A DNA stretch of 15,292 bases from Rhizobium sp. Q54. GTDB taxonomy: Bacteria; Bacteroidota; Bacteroidia; Flavobacteriales; Flavobacteriaceae. A program made the translations under genes and the position numbers. The stretch is taken from assembly GCA_943324395.2 (NCBI GenBank), contig CALPLL020000017.1, positions 1 through 15,292 of the forward strand, given 5' to 3'. Positions within the stretch are counted from its first letter, which is position 1; every line of letters starts with the position of its first letter. Of this stretch, positions 1-6,591 are shown piece after piece. The notes beneath the pieces are model-generated. The model did not search any database. It was given only the letters and a program-made list of their open reading frames with translations, and had not been told where the DNA came from.

Positions 1-389
1 AAATACTCTTCTTTCGCTAAAGATTCAGGGGCTACATAAAGTAATTTTGTTAATCCGGAGGTAATGTCTTTTTTAACTTGATTAATTTCTGTTTTATTTA
101 AAGAAGAGTTTAAAACGTGAGCAATACCATTTTCTGAAGATAAACTACGAATCGCGTCAACTTGGTTTTTCATTAAAGCGATTAATGGAGATACAATAAT
201 TGCGGTTCCCTCCTTCATTAATGCTGGTAACTGATAGCAAAGAGATTTACCTCCACCGGTAGGCATAATTACAAATGTGTTTTTACCCGCTATAAGACTT
301 CTAATAACTTGTTCTTGTAAACCTTTGAACTGGTTAAAACCAAAATATTTTTTTAATTCCTTATGAATGTCAATTTCGTTAGATTTCAT
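1..389 (-). CDS. recQ: ATP-dependent DNA helicase RecQ, N-terminal part (cut by window edge)
   Basis: Translating the reverse strand from ATG at 389 gives about 129 residues of a RecQ-family superfamily-2 helicase. It begins MKSNEIDIHKELKKYFGF. A RecQ Q-motif region (FGFNQFKGLQEQVI) follows at about residues 16-29. Walker A is MPTGGGKS (about 42-49), followed by LCYQLPAL; motif Ia is seen as VSPLIALMKNQV, and a further conserved stretch is LLYVAPESL. RecQ unwinds DNA 3' to 5' during recombination and replication-fork repair. The DEAH box, zinc and HRDC regions lie beyond base 1, so completeness cannot be judged. The gene is divergent from kdsD, with an 85-base gap carrying candidate promoters for both. 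Identity is very sure from the helicase motifs. Confidence 0.95.
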   Translation of the reverse strand, partial: MKSNEIDIHKELKKYFGFNQFKGLQEQVIRSLIAGKNTFVIMPTGGGKSLCYQLPALMKEGTAIIVSPLIALMKNQVDAIRSLSSENGIAHVLNSSLNKTEINQVKKDITSGLTKLLYVAPESLAKEEY

Positions 390-391
390 TC

Positions 392-419
392 TTAGTTAAT
401 AGTATTTTACATAAATTTG
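392..419 (+). promoter_or_regulatory. Candidate kdsD promoter
   Basis: TAAATTTG at 412-419 matches the TAnnTTTG -7 element exactly. The -33 element is weak: TTAG at 392-395 with a 17-base spacer, where TTG is expected. It would give an untranslated leader of about 50 bases before the TTG start at 475. It interleaves with the opposing recQ promoter candidate. Confidence 0.35.
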
Positions 420-426
420 TGGTTCA

Positions 427-456
427 TAAAGATACGAATATCTTTATTAAATACAA
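427..456 (-). promoter_or_regulatory. Candidate recQ promoter
   Basis: On the minus strand TTG (456-454) is followed after 19 bases by TATCTTTA (434-427). This is one base short of the Bacteroidota -7 consensus TAnnTTTG. The start codon lies about 37 bases downstream. The imperfect -7 box makes this a moderate call. Confidence 0.35.
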
Positions 457-474
457 ACTTTATAAAAATCTGTT

Positions 475-1440
475 TTGAAAACAAACAAAAATATTTTAGA
501 GATTGCCAGAAAAACAATCGAATCCGAGAGTAAATCTATTGCGAAACTTGCTGATTTACTTACAGATGACTTTTCTAAAGCGGTAGAAATTATCTATAAT
601 TCAAAAGGTAGATTAGTGGTTACAGGCATTGGCAAAAGTGCAATTATTGCTCAAAAAATTGTTGCATCGATGAATTCAACTGGCACACCGTCGCTTTTTT
701 TACATGCTTCAGAGGCAATTCATGGTGATTTAGGTATGGTTCAACCAGATGATGTTGTGATTTGTATATCAAAAAGTGGCAATAGTCCAGAAATTAAAGT
801 TTTAGTTCCTATTTTAAAGCATTTTGGAAATTCCCTAATTGCAATTACTGGAAATACGACTTCATTTTTAGCAAAAGGAGCCGATTATATTCTAGACACA
901 ACCGTTGAAAATGAATCTTGTCCTAATAATTTAGCTCCCACTAATAGCACAACTGCCCAATTGGTTATGGGTGATGCGCTGGCAGTTTGTTTAATGGAAT
1001 TGAGAGAATTTAAAGCTCAAGATTTTGCTAAATACCATCCTGGAGGTGCATTAGGAAAAAAATTATTACTTCGCGTAGGTGATATGCTTGATCAAAGTCA
1101 CAAACCTGTGGTTACTCCTGAAACGAATATCAAAAAGGTGATTTTTGAGATTTCAGAAAAGCGATTAGGGGTAACAGCGGTGATTGAAAATAATAAAGTG
1201 ATTGGTATAATTACTGACGGTGATATTCGAAGAATGCTTAATAATAATGATACCTTTGCTCACTTAACTGCAAAAGACATTATGACTAAAAATCCAAAAA
1301 CAATTCAATTATCATCAATGGTAACAGATGCCTTAAATATTTTGGAAGATTTCTCGATTACACAATTGGTAGTTACTGAACATGGCGAGTACAAGGGTGT
1401 ATTACATTTGCATGACATACTTAAAGAGGGAATTGTATAA
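475..1440 (+). CDS. kdsD: D-arabinose-5-phosphate isomerase (KpsF/GutQ/KdsD family)
   Basis: Interconverts D-ribulose 5-phosphate and D-arabinose 5-phosphate in the cytoplasm, the first committed step to KDO for lipopolysaccharide. The 321 residues have the family layout. An SIS sugar-isomerase domain spans about 32-175, with VVTGIGKSA near 48-56, HGDLGM at 83-88, SKSGNSPE at 99-106 and YHPGGALGKK at 187-196 (His188 is in the active-site motif). Two CBS domains follow at about 205-260 and 268-320, each with a recognisable GVTAVI/GIITDGDIRR or TQLVV/GVLHLHD core. The start is TTG: an in-frame stop (463-465) lies just upstream and the next ATG (residue 66) is inside the SIS fold. The stop overlaps the tatC start (TAATG), so the two are translationally coupled. 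GutQ-like roles in sugar-alcohol metabolism are unlikely given the LPS-related neighbour lptB. Confidence 0.93.
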   Translation: MKTNKNILEIARKTIESESKSIAKLADLLTDDFSKAVEIIYNSKGRLVVTGIGKSAIIAQKIVASMNSTGTPSLFLHASEAIHGDLGMVQPDDVVICISKSGNSPEIKVLVPILKHFGNSLIAITGNTTSFLAKGADYILDTTVENESCPNNLAPTNSTTAQLVMGDALAVCLMELREFKAQDFAKYHPGGALGKKLLLRVGDMLDQSHKPVVTPETNIKKVIFEISEKRLGVTAVIENNKVIGIITDGDIRRMLNNNDTFAHLTAKDIMTKNPKTIQLSSMVTDALNILEDFSITQLVVTEHGEYKGVLHLHDILKEGIV

Positions 1441-2255
1441 TGGCAAAAAAAGCATTGAATGAAATGTCGTTTTTAGATCACCTTGAGGAATTAAGATGGT
1501 TACTAGTTAGAAGCACTTCTGCTGTAATAATTATGGCGATTGTTACCTATTTTTTTAGTGATTTTATTTTCGACACCATAATCTTTGCTCCTACAAGCCC
1601 TGATTTTTTTACCTACACCTATTTTTGTGATTTATCTCACCAATTAGGATTTGCAGACAGTATTTGTATTACCGAATTGCCTTTTATTATTCAGAATACC
1701 GATATGGAAGGACAAGTAAATATGTTTATTTGGACCTGTATAACTGCAGGATTTATACTCGCTTTTCCTTATATTTTATGGGAATTTTGGAAGTTTATAA
1801 GTCCAGCTTTATATGAAAAAGAAAGAAAAAATGTGAAGGGTTTTATATTTGTAGCCTCATTATTATTTTTTCTAGGAGTGATTTTCGGATATTACGTTAT
1901 TATTCCAATGTCCATAAATTTTTGCGCCACATTTTCAGTAAGTAAAATGGTTCAAAACCAATTTACTATTGACTCCTATATTGGAATGATGAAAACGTCT
2001 GTTATTGCTAGCGGATTGTTTTTTGAACTGCCAATTATCATTTATTTCCTTACAAAATTGGGCTTGGTAACTCCAACCTTTTTAAGAAAATATAGAAAAT
2101 ATTCCGTTGTAATTGTATTATTAATTGCTGCAATTGTAACTCCTCCAGATGTTGTTAGCCAAATTATTGTTGCCATACCAATGTTATTAATCTATGAGGC
2201 AAGTATCTTTATATCCGTATTTGTACATAAAAATAAATTAAAAGAAAATGTCTGA
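1440..2255 (+). CDS. tatC: Sec-independent (Tat) protein translocase subunit TatC
   Basis: Inner-membrane receptor of the twin-arginine pathway, which binds RR signal peptides of folded proteins. The 271 residues show the N-terminal cytoplasmic signature FLDHLEELR (11-19; Glu17 lies at the signal-peptide contact position). WEFWKFISPALYEKERK (about 114-130) corresponds to the conserved first cytoplasmic loop, including Glu128. Six hydrophobic segments fit the TatC fold. The periplasmic loop between membrane segments 1 and 2 (about 48-92) is long and carries Cys63 and Cys76. No tatA or tatB is in the window, so the partner subunits must be encoded elsewhere. The start ATG shares its A with the kdsD stop, and the 3' end overlaps the next gene by 8 bases. 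Confidence 0.96.
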   Translation: MAKKALNEMSFLDHLEELRWLLVRSTSAVIIMAIVTYFFSDFIFDTIIFAPTSPDFFTYTYFCDLSHQLGFADSICITELPFIIQNTDMEGQVNMFIWTCITAGFILAFPYILWEFWKFISPALYEKERKNVKGFIFVASLLFFLGVIFGYYVIIPMSINFCATFSVSKMVQNQFTIDSYIGMMKTSVIASGLFFELPIIIYFLTKLGLVTPTFLRKYRKYSVVIVLLIAAIVTPPDVVSQIIVAIPMLLIYEASIFISVFVHKNKLKENV

Positions 2256-2598
2256 TATCCTATCTGAATTCAACGATTATAGATCAAAAATGAACGAAAA
2301 GTTATTGGCAGACAATAACAAAATCGTAAAGAGAATATTTAATTTAGATACCAATGCTTATGCTGAAGGTGCTTTAGATGTAAAAACTAAAGAACTTTTA
2401 GGACTAGTTGCATCCACAGTTTTAAGATGCGATGATTGTGTAAAATACCATCTTGAAACTAGTTATAACTTGGGTGTAACCAAAGAAGAAATGATGGAAA
2501 CAATGGGAATTGCTACTTTAGTGGGCGGTACAATTGTAATTCCACATTTGCGAAGAGCCTATGAATTTTGGGAAGCATTAGAAGACCAGAAGAAGTAG
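2248..2598 (+). CDS. Carboxymuconolactone decarboxylase/AhpD-like family protein
   Basis: A small (116 residue) all-helical protein of the CMD/AhpD superfamily. The family hallmark CxxCxxxH is present as Cys61-Cys64-His68 within VLRCDDCVKYH, preceded by KTKELLGLVAS (47-57) and followed by GVTKEEMMETMGIA (76-89). In AhpD the CxxC pair is the redox-active site of an alkylhydroperoxidase. Many small relatives of this type have no assigned substrate, so a thiol-redox role is inferred from the motif and a ring-cleavage decarboxylase role is unlikely. No signal peptide is seen, so it should be cytoplasmic. It overlaps tatC by 8 bases, which implies coupled translation. The family call is firm and the function is open. 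Confidence 0.88.
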   Translation: MSDILSEFNDYRSKMNEKLLADNNKIVKRIFNLDTNAYAEGALDVKTKELLGLVASTVLRCDDCVKYHLETSYNLGVTKEEMMETMGIATLVGGTIVIPHLRRAYEFWEALEDQKK

Positions 2599-2632
2599 CC
2601 AAAACTAAATAAATGTTAATGTGGTGAATCGG

Positions 2633-2640
2633 TAATTTTG
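2633..2640 (+). promoter_or_regulatory. Candidate lptB promoter -7 element
   Basis: TAATTTTG fits TAnnTTTG exactly and sits about 53 bases upstream of lptB in the 95-base gap after the AhpD-like gene. No TTG is found at the usual 17-23 base spacing, so the -33 half is missing or degenerate. It could let lptB be transcribed apart from the upstream genes. Confidence 0.35.
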
Positions 2641-2693
2641 TAATTCGTTAATTTGTGATTATAAAGTTACTTAAACTCAAATAACTAAATAAA

Positions 2694-3434
2694 ATGATAT
2701 TAAGAGCGGAGAATTTAGTAAAAACCTATAAAGGAAGAAGTGTTGTAAAAGGGATTTCTGTAGAAGTAAACCAAGGTGAAATTGTTGGGCTTTTAGGACC
2801 TAATGGTGCTGGAAAAACAACTTCATTCTATATGATTGTAGGTTTAGTGAAACCAAATTCTGGAAATATCTACCTTGATGATATGAACATGACTGATTTT
2901 CCAATGTATAAAAGAGCGCAACAAGGGATTGGATATTTAGCACAAGAAGCTTCCATTTTTAGAAAGCTTAGTGTTGAGGATAATATTTTGAGTGTTTTGC
3001 AATTGACCAATCATACAAAAGCGGAACAAGAGGCAAAAATGGAGAGTTTAATTGAAGAATTTAGCCTTAATCATATTCGAACTAATCGGGGAGATTTACT
3101 ATCTGGGGGAGAACGAAGAAGAACAGAAATTGCTAGATGTTTGGCAACCGATCCGAAATTTATTTTATTAGATGAGCCATTTGCTGGAGTTGATCCAGTT
3201 GCTGTTGAGGACATTCAGAGAATTGTAGCTCAATTAAAAAATAAAAATATCGGGATTTTGATTACCGATCATAATGTACAAGAAACATTGGCCATTACTG
3301 ACAAAACCTATTTGATGTTTGAGGGTGGAATTTTAAAAGCAGGAACTCCTGAGGAATTAGTTGAAGATGAAATGGTAAGAAGAGTTTACCTCGGTCAAAA
3401 TTTCGAATTACGAAAAAAGAAATTAGAATTTTAA
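2694..3434 (+). CDS. lptB: LPS export ABC transporter ATP-binding protein LptB
   Basis: Cytoplasmic ATPase that, with LptF/LptG, drives lipopolysaccharide from the inner membrane through the Lpt bridge. The 246 residues carry a complete ABC domain: Walker [10 protein letters not shown] (35-43), Q-loop Gln84 in YLAQEASIF, signature LSGGERRR (136-143), Walker B FILLDEP (156-162; Asp160, Glu161) and switch His193 in [24 protein letters not shown] and the DHNVQETL region are typical of LptB rather than other ABC ATPases. The C-terminal extension [13 protein letters not shown] is also LptB-like. The start is ATG, just before the first beta-strand ([10 protein letters not shown]). It follows kdsD, which makes a KDO precursor, so both ends of LPS biogenesis share a locus. 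A strong hairpin lies 3 bases after the stop. Confidence 0.95.
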   Translation: MILRAENLVKTYKGRSVVKGISVEVNQGEIVGLLGPNGAGKTTSFYMIVGLVKPNSGNIYLDDMNMTDFPMYKRAQQGIGYLAQEASIFRKLSVEDNILSVLQLTNHTKAEQEAKMESLIEEFSLNHIRTNRGDLLSGGERRRTEIARCLATDPKFILLDEPFAGVDPVAVEDIQRIVAQLKNKNIGILITDHNVQETLAITDKTYLMFEGGILKAGTPEELVEDEMVRRVYLGQNFELRKKKLEF

Positions 3435-3437
3435 TAT

Positions 3438-3466
3438 AAAAAAAGCCCTTAATTAAGGGCTTTTTT
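3438..3466. terminator. Bidirectional intrinsic terminator between lptB and pssA
   Basis: The 16-base perfect palindrome GCCCTTAATTAAGGGC (3445-3460) is preceded by seven A (3438-3444) and followed by six T (3461-3466). It therefore reads as a hairpin plus U-tract on both strands. It sits in the 33-base gap between two convergent genes. Confidence 0.9.
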
Positions 3467-3467
3467 A

Positions 3468-4184
3468 TTAGGATTTATTTACTTTAAATTTATTTGCAAT
3501 AATAGATAAAAGAACGTAAAAGACAATTATCAAAGCGATTCCAGAAAATTTTAAGAATACCAATAATAGTATTGAAATCAATAAAAAGAATAGTTGTAGC
3601 GAATTATCTTTCAAATTGAATTTTTTGATTTTTAATGCAAATAATGGAATTTCAGCATTTAATATAACAGTGCTAATTATTGAAACTAATAGCAAAATCC
3701 ACTGATTTGTTAACATTTCAAGTAAAACCAAAGAATCTGAATTCTTTAAAATTAGAGGCAAGCTCAAAATAAATATAGCGTTTGCTGGTGTTGGCAAACC
3801 AATAAATGAATCTGTTTGACGTGTATCAATATTAAAATTAGCCAATCGATAGCAAGAGCCTAAAGTGATTATAAAACCAAAATAGGGTAAATATGTCAAT
3901 GAAGGATCTGAATCTACAGCGTTTGACAACATTTTAAACATCACAAAACCGGGCACTACTCCACTAGTTACCATATCTGCTAATGAATCCAATTGTAATC
4001 CTAATGGACTGGAAACATTGAATAATCGTGCAAAAAAACCATCAAAAAAGTCAAAGAAAATTCCTAGGCAAACAAAAAAGAAAGCCATTTCAAAATTAGA
4101 TTCACTTGTAAAAACCAAAGCAATGCAACCACATAATAGATTAAGCAGTGTGATTGTATTTGGAGTGTGTTTTTTTATGTTCAT
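3468..4184 (-). CDS. pssA: CDP-diacylglycerol--serine O-phosphatidyltransferase (PssA)
   Basis: Integral membrane enzyme that joins CDP-diacylglycerol and L-serine to form phosphatidylserine, the precursor of phosphatidylethanolamine. The 238 residues contain the CDP-alcohol phosphotransferase motif DG-x2-AR-x8-G-x3-D-x3-D without deviation: Asp48, Gly49, Ala52, Arg53, Gly62, Asp66 and Asp70. The downstream block RLANFNID (113-120) and FIGLPTPANA (127-136) is typical of the membrane-bound (type II) PssA subclass and distinguishes it from PgsA. About six to eight hydrophobic segments are visible. ATG at 4184 follows a very good promoter match. No psd gene is nearby, so the decarboxylase must be elsewhere. 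The stop is one base from the terminator T-tract, shared with convergent lptB. Confidence 0.93.
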   Translation of the reverse strand: MNIKKHTPNTITLLNLLCGCIALVFTSESNFEMAFFFVCLGIFFDFFDGFFARLFNVSSPLGLQLDSLADMVTSGVVPGFVMFKMLSNAVDSDPSLTYLPYFGFIITLGSCYRLANFNIDTRQTDSFIGLPTPANAIFILSLPLILKNSDSLVLLEMLTNQWILLLVSIISTVILNAEIPLFALKIKKFNLKDNSLQLFFLLISILLLVFLKFSGIALIIVFYVLLSIIANKFKVNKS

Positions 4185-4212
4185 TGGTGTCTATTTAAAG
4201 TAACAAAGAAAG

Positions 4213-4240
4213 CAAATTTAATACAATAAGTTATAGTCAA
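4213..4240 (-). promoter_or_regulatory. pssA promoter
   Basis: On the minus strand TTG (4240-4238), a 17-base spacer and TAAATTTG (4220-4213) match both halves of the Bacteroidota consensus. Transcription would begin near 4206, giving a leader of roughly 20 bases before ATG 4184. It is divergent from the promoter at 4285-4313. Confidence 0.65.
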
Positions 4241-4284
4241 ATACGTTTTTAGAATAGAATTTTTAACTAAATTAAAAACAGAGA

Positions 4285-4313
4285 TTGGTAATCGTTAAAA
4301 ATGTATATTTTTG
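4285..4313 (+). promoter_or_regulatory. Promoter of the PorV-like/lnb unit
   Basis: TTG (4285-4287), an 18-base spacer and TATTTTTG (4306-4313) match both halves of the Bacteroidota promoter. The -7 box ends one base before ATG 4314, so that ATG would lie at or before the transcription start. This supports the downstream TTG 4356 as the real start codon. Confidence 0.65.
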
Positions 4314-4355
4314 ATGAAAATTTCAACTCCTTTTGTTGTTATAAATAAAGCCCAT

Positions 4356-5426
4356 TTGAAAAATAATTTCATCTTATTATTACTGGTTGCAACGACAATA
4401 AATTTTGCTCAAACAGCAAGGAAATACTCCAATGAATTTATGAATATTGGCGTTGACGCTGCCGCTTTAGGAATGTCGAATGCGGTTACTTCAAGCACTA
4501 ATGATGTGAATTCTGGTTATTGGAACCCAGCAGGATTAATAGGATTAGAGGGAAAACAAGTTTCTTTAATGCATGCAAGTTATTTTGCAAACATTGCCCA
4601 ATACGATTATGCGGCCTATGCAACTCCAATTGATGAAGAAAGCGCCTGGGGATTTTCGGTTATTCGATTTGGTGTTGATAATATTATGAATACTACTCAA
4701 TTAATTGATATTCAAGGAAATGTTGATTATAACAGAATCAGTTTGTTTTCAGTTGCAGATTATGGTGTCACTTTTTCCTATGCTCGAAAATTAAAATTAT
4801 CGGGGCTTCAATATGGTGTAAATTCAAAAGTAATTAGAAGAATTATTGGAAAATTTGCAAATTCTTGGGGATTTGGATTTGATGTTGGATTGCAATTTGA
4901 AAGAAACGATTGGAAATTTGGACTAATGCTAAGAGACATTTCGACTACTTATAATGTATGGACAATTAACGAAACGGAGTACAATACAATCAAAGATGCT
5001 GTGAGTGGCCAAAATCAAGCGTTACCTGAAAATACTGAAATTACTTTACCAAAAGCCCAATTAGGATTGTCAAAAAAATTTGAATTTCACAATGATACAA
5101 GTCTTTTGGCTGCAACCAATTTAAATATGAGTTTTGTAAGAACTAATGATATTTTTTCTACTAATAGTTTGAGTATTGATCCTGCTTTAGGTTTTGAATA
5201 TGGATACACTGATTTAGTTTTTGTTCGCGCTGGAGTTGGAAATTTTCAAAAAATAGTCCAAATTGATAACACAAAAAAGGTAGGATTTCAACCGAATATA
5301 GGTCTAGGATTTAAGTATAAAGGTATCCAAATTGACTATGCTTTGACCGATCTAGGAGATCAAAGTGCGGCTTTGTATTCGAACATTTTCTCTGTAAAAG
5401 TAGATTTAAGTATTTTTGGACAATAA
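4356..5426 (+). CDS. PorV/PorQ-family outer-membrane beta-barrel protein (putative type IX secretion-associated)
   Basis: From TTG 4356 the protein is 356 residues with a compact signal peptide: MKNN, a hydrophobic core to about residue 16, and cleavage likely at NFA-QTA. The mature start RKYSNEFMNIGVDAAALGMSNA and the WNPAGL motif (56-61) are characteristic of the PorV/PorQ family, FadL-like barrels. In that family PorV shuttles type IX cargo and PorQ acts with PorZ at the cell surface. This member is a paralogue-type protein, so direct T9SS involvement is inferred and not shown. The rest is rich in alternating beta-strand patterns with a terminal aromatic-containing strand (SNIFSVKVDLSIFGQ). 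The frame is open back to ATG 4314, but a full promoter match ends at 4313, and the 4356 start gives a more usual signal peptide. It lies 11 bases upstream of the lnb-like gene. Confidence 0.8.
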   Translation: MKNNFILLLLVATTINFAQTARKYSNEFMNIGVDAAALGMSNAVTSSTNDVNSGYWNPAGLIGLEGKQVSLMHASYFANIAQYDYAAYATPIDEESAWGFSVIRFGVDNIMNTTQLIDIQGNVDYNRISLFSVADYGVTFSYARKLKLSGLQYGVNSKVIRRIIGKFANSWGFGFDVGLQFERNDWKFGLMLRDISTTYNVWTINETEYNTIKDAVSGQNQALPENTEITLPKAQLGLSKKFEFHNDTSLLAATNLNMSFVRTNDIFSTNSLSIDPALGFEYGYTDLVFVRAGVGNFQKIVQIDNTKKVGFQPNIGLGFKYKGIQIDYALTDLGDQSAALYSNIFSVKVDLSIFGQ

Positions 5427-5437
5427 TTATTTTAAAA

Positions 5438-6559
5438 ATGTGCAATAGGAAATTTACTGTAGTATTTATTTTATTATTATCGTTATTTACAAATAGGGTA
5501 AATAGTCAGGGAATATCCCTTTCAAATAATGCCGAAGTAAGTATTTTAACCTGTGGTACGGGCTCGGAAATATACTCGTTATTTGGTCATACCGCTATTA
5601 GAATAAAAGATACAACTAACTTTATTGACGAAGTATACAATTACGGAACATTTGATTTTAGCACCCCTAATTTCTACTTGAAATTTGTAAAAGGGGATTT
5701 ACAATATCTTGAAACCAGCTGTACTTTTGAAGAGTTTTTTCAAGAATATTTATACGAAAAAAGGAGTATTGACGAGCAAGTTTTAAACCTCTCTCAAGAT
5801 AAAAAACAAGCCCTTTTTGATTATTTAAACACTTCTTTACAATCAGAGGAGCGATTTTACACTTATAAATTTATTGATAAAAATTGCACTACAATGGTTA
5901 TTAATACGTTAAATAAAATTATTGGCAAGAACATTATTGGAGTCAATAACGGTGATGCTTCAACGTGTAGAAAAATACTTTACCCCTATTTTAACAACCA
6001 TTTTTATGCACAACTTGGCACAAGTATTATTTTTGGATCCAAAGTAGATTTAAAAAGTGAACAACTGTTTTTACCTTCCGAACTTTATGATAATATCAAA
6101 AATTTAAAGGTCGGTAATTATCCTATCTGTAAAGAAAATAAAAAAATTATAGATGTGGAAAAACCGGAAATTCCATTTTCGTGGTGGAATAATTTTTACG
6201 CTTTCTGTTTGATCTTTGTTATTATTATCTTTTTAAACAAATCCTTTATTTACAAATCATATTTCTTGTTTTTGGGAACGTTGGGATTGTTCTTTATTTT
6301 TGCTGGATTTTACTCATTGCATAAAGAATTAGTCAATAATTACAATATTTTATTGTTTAATCCAGGATTGTTTGCCATAGTTTTATTTGAAATTAAAAAC
6401 AATAAAAAATGGATTTTATATTCTAGTATTTTCACCTTAATCTGTTTATTGTTTTATATTCTAATTTTAATAAACAAGCCCTATTTAGGTATTGTAGCTC
6501 CATTTATTGTTATCAGTGGAATTAGGCTAGTTCAACTAATATTAATAAATAGAAGATAA
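5438..6559 (+). CDS. lnb: Probable lipoprotein N-acyltransferase, Lnb/DUF4105 family membrane protein
   Basis: The 373 residues comprise a signal peptide or anchor (about 1-23, ending NSQ), a periplasmic domain (about 30-225) and five hydrophobic segments (about 252-268, 273-293, 303-320, 325-345, 349-372). The periplasmic domain matches the DUF4105 pattern: LTCGTGSEIYSLFGHTAIRI (residues 37-56), YNYGTFDF (67-74), FYLKFVKGDLQY (79-90) and FIDKNCTTM (145-153). His51 and Cys150 are the likely catalytic pair of this papain-like fold. This domain was named after Lnb, the Bacteroides enzyme that N-acylates lipoproteins, which has the same periplasmic-plus-multispan layout; this is recalled knowledge. 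If correct, it replaces the missing Lnt-type step in this organism. It probably shares a transcript with the PorV-like gene. The family call is strong and the exact reaction is inferred. Confidence 0.78.
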   Translation: MCNRKFTVVFILLLSLFTNRVNSQGISLSNNAEVSILTCGTGSEIYSLFGHTAIRIKDTTNFIDEVYNYGTFDFSTPNFYLKFVKGDLQYLETSCTFEEFFQEYLYEKRSIDEQVLNLSQDKKQALFDYLNTSLQSEERFYTYKFIDKNCTTMVINTLNKIIGKNIIGVNNGDASTCRKILYPYFNNHFYAQLGTSIIFGSKVDLKSEQLFLPSELYDNIKNLKVGNYPICKENKKIIDVEKPEIPFSWWNNFYAFCLIFVIIIFLNKSFIYKSYFLFLGTLGLFFIFAGFYSLHKELVNNYNILLFNPGLFAIVLFEIKNNKKWILYSSIFTLICLLFYILILINKPYLGIVAPFIVISGIRLVQLILINRR

Positions 6560-6591
6560 AAAAAAACAGTATTCTAAGAATACTGTTTTTT
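6558..6591. terminator. Bidirectional intrinsic terminator between lnb and rfbB
   Basis: CAGTATTC (6567-6574) pairs perfectly with GAATACTG (6578-6585) across a TAA loop. It is flanked by an A-run from 6558 to 6566 and T6586-6591, so it can act on either strand. One arm and the T-tract equivalent encode the last codons of rfbB, whose TAG stop (6576-6574) begins in the loop. Confidence 0.88.

Noticed and set aside
4018..4203. Plus-strand ORF of 61 residues
   Set aside because: It is antisense to pssA and lysine-rich by composition, with no family resemblance; a shadow of the real gene.
5411..5418. TATTTTTG as a separate lnb promoter -7 box
   Set aside because: It matches TAnnTTTG but lies in coding sequence of the PorV-like gene without a TTG at 17-23 bases. 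Such matches occur by chance in AT-rich DNA.
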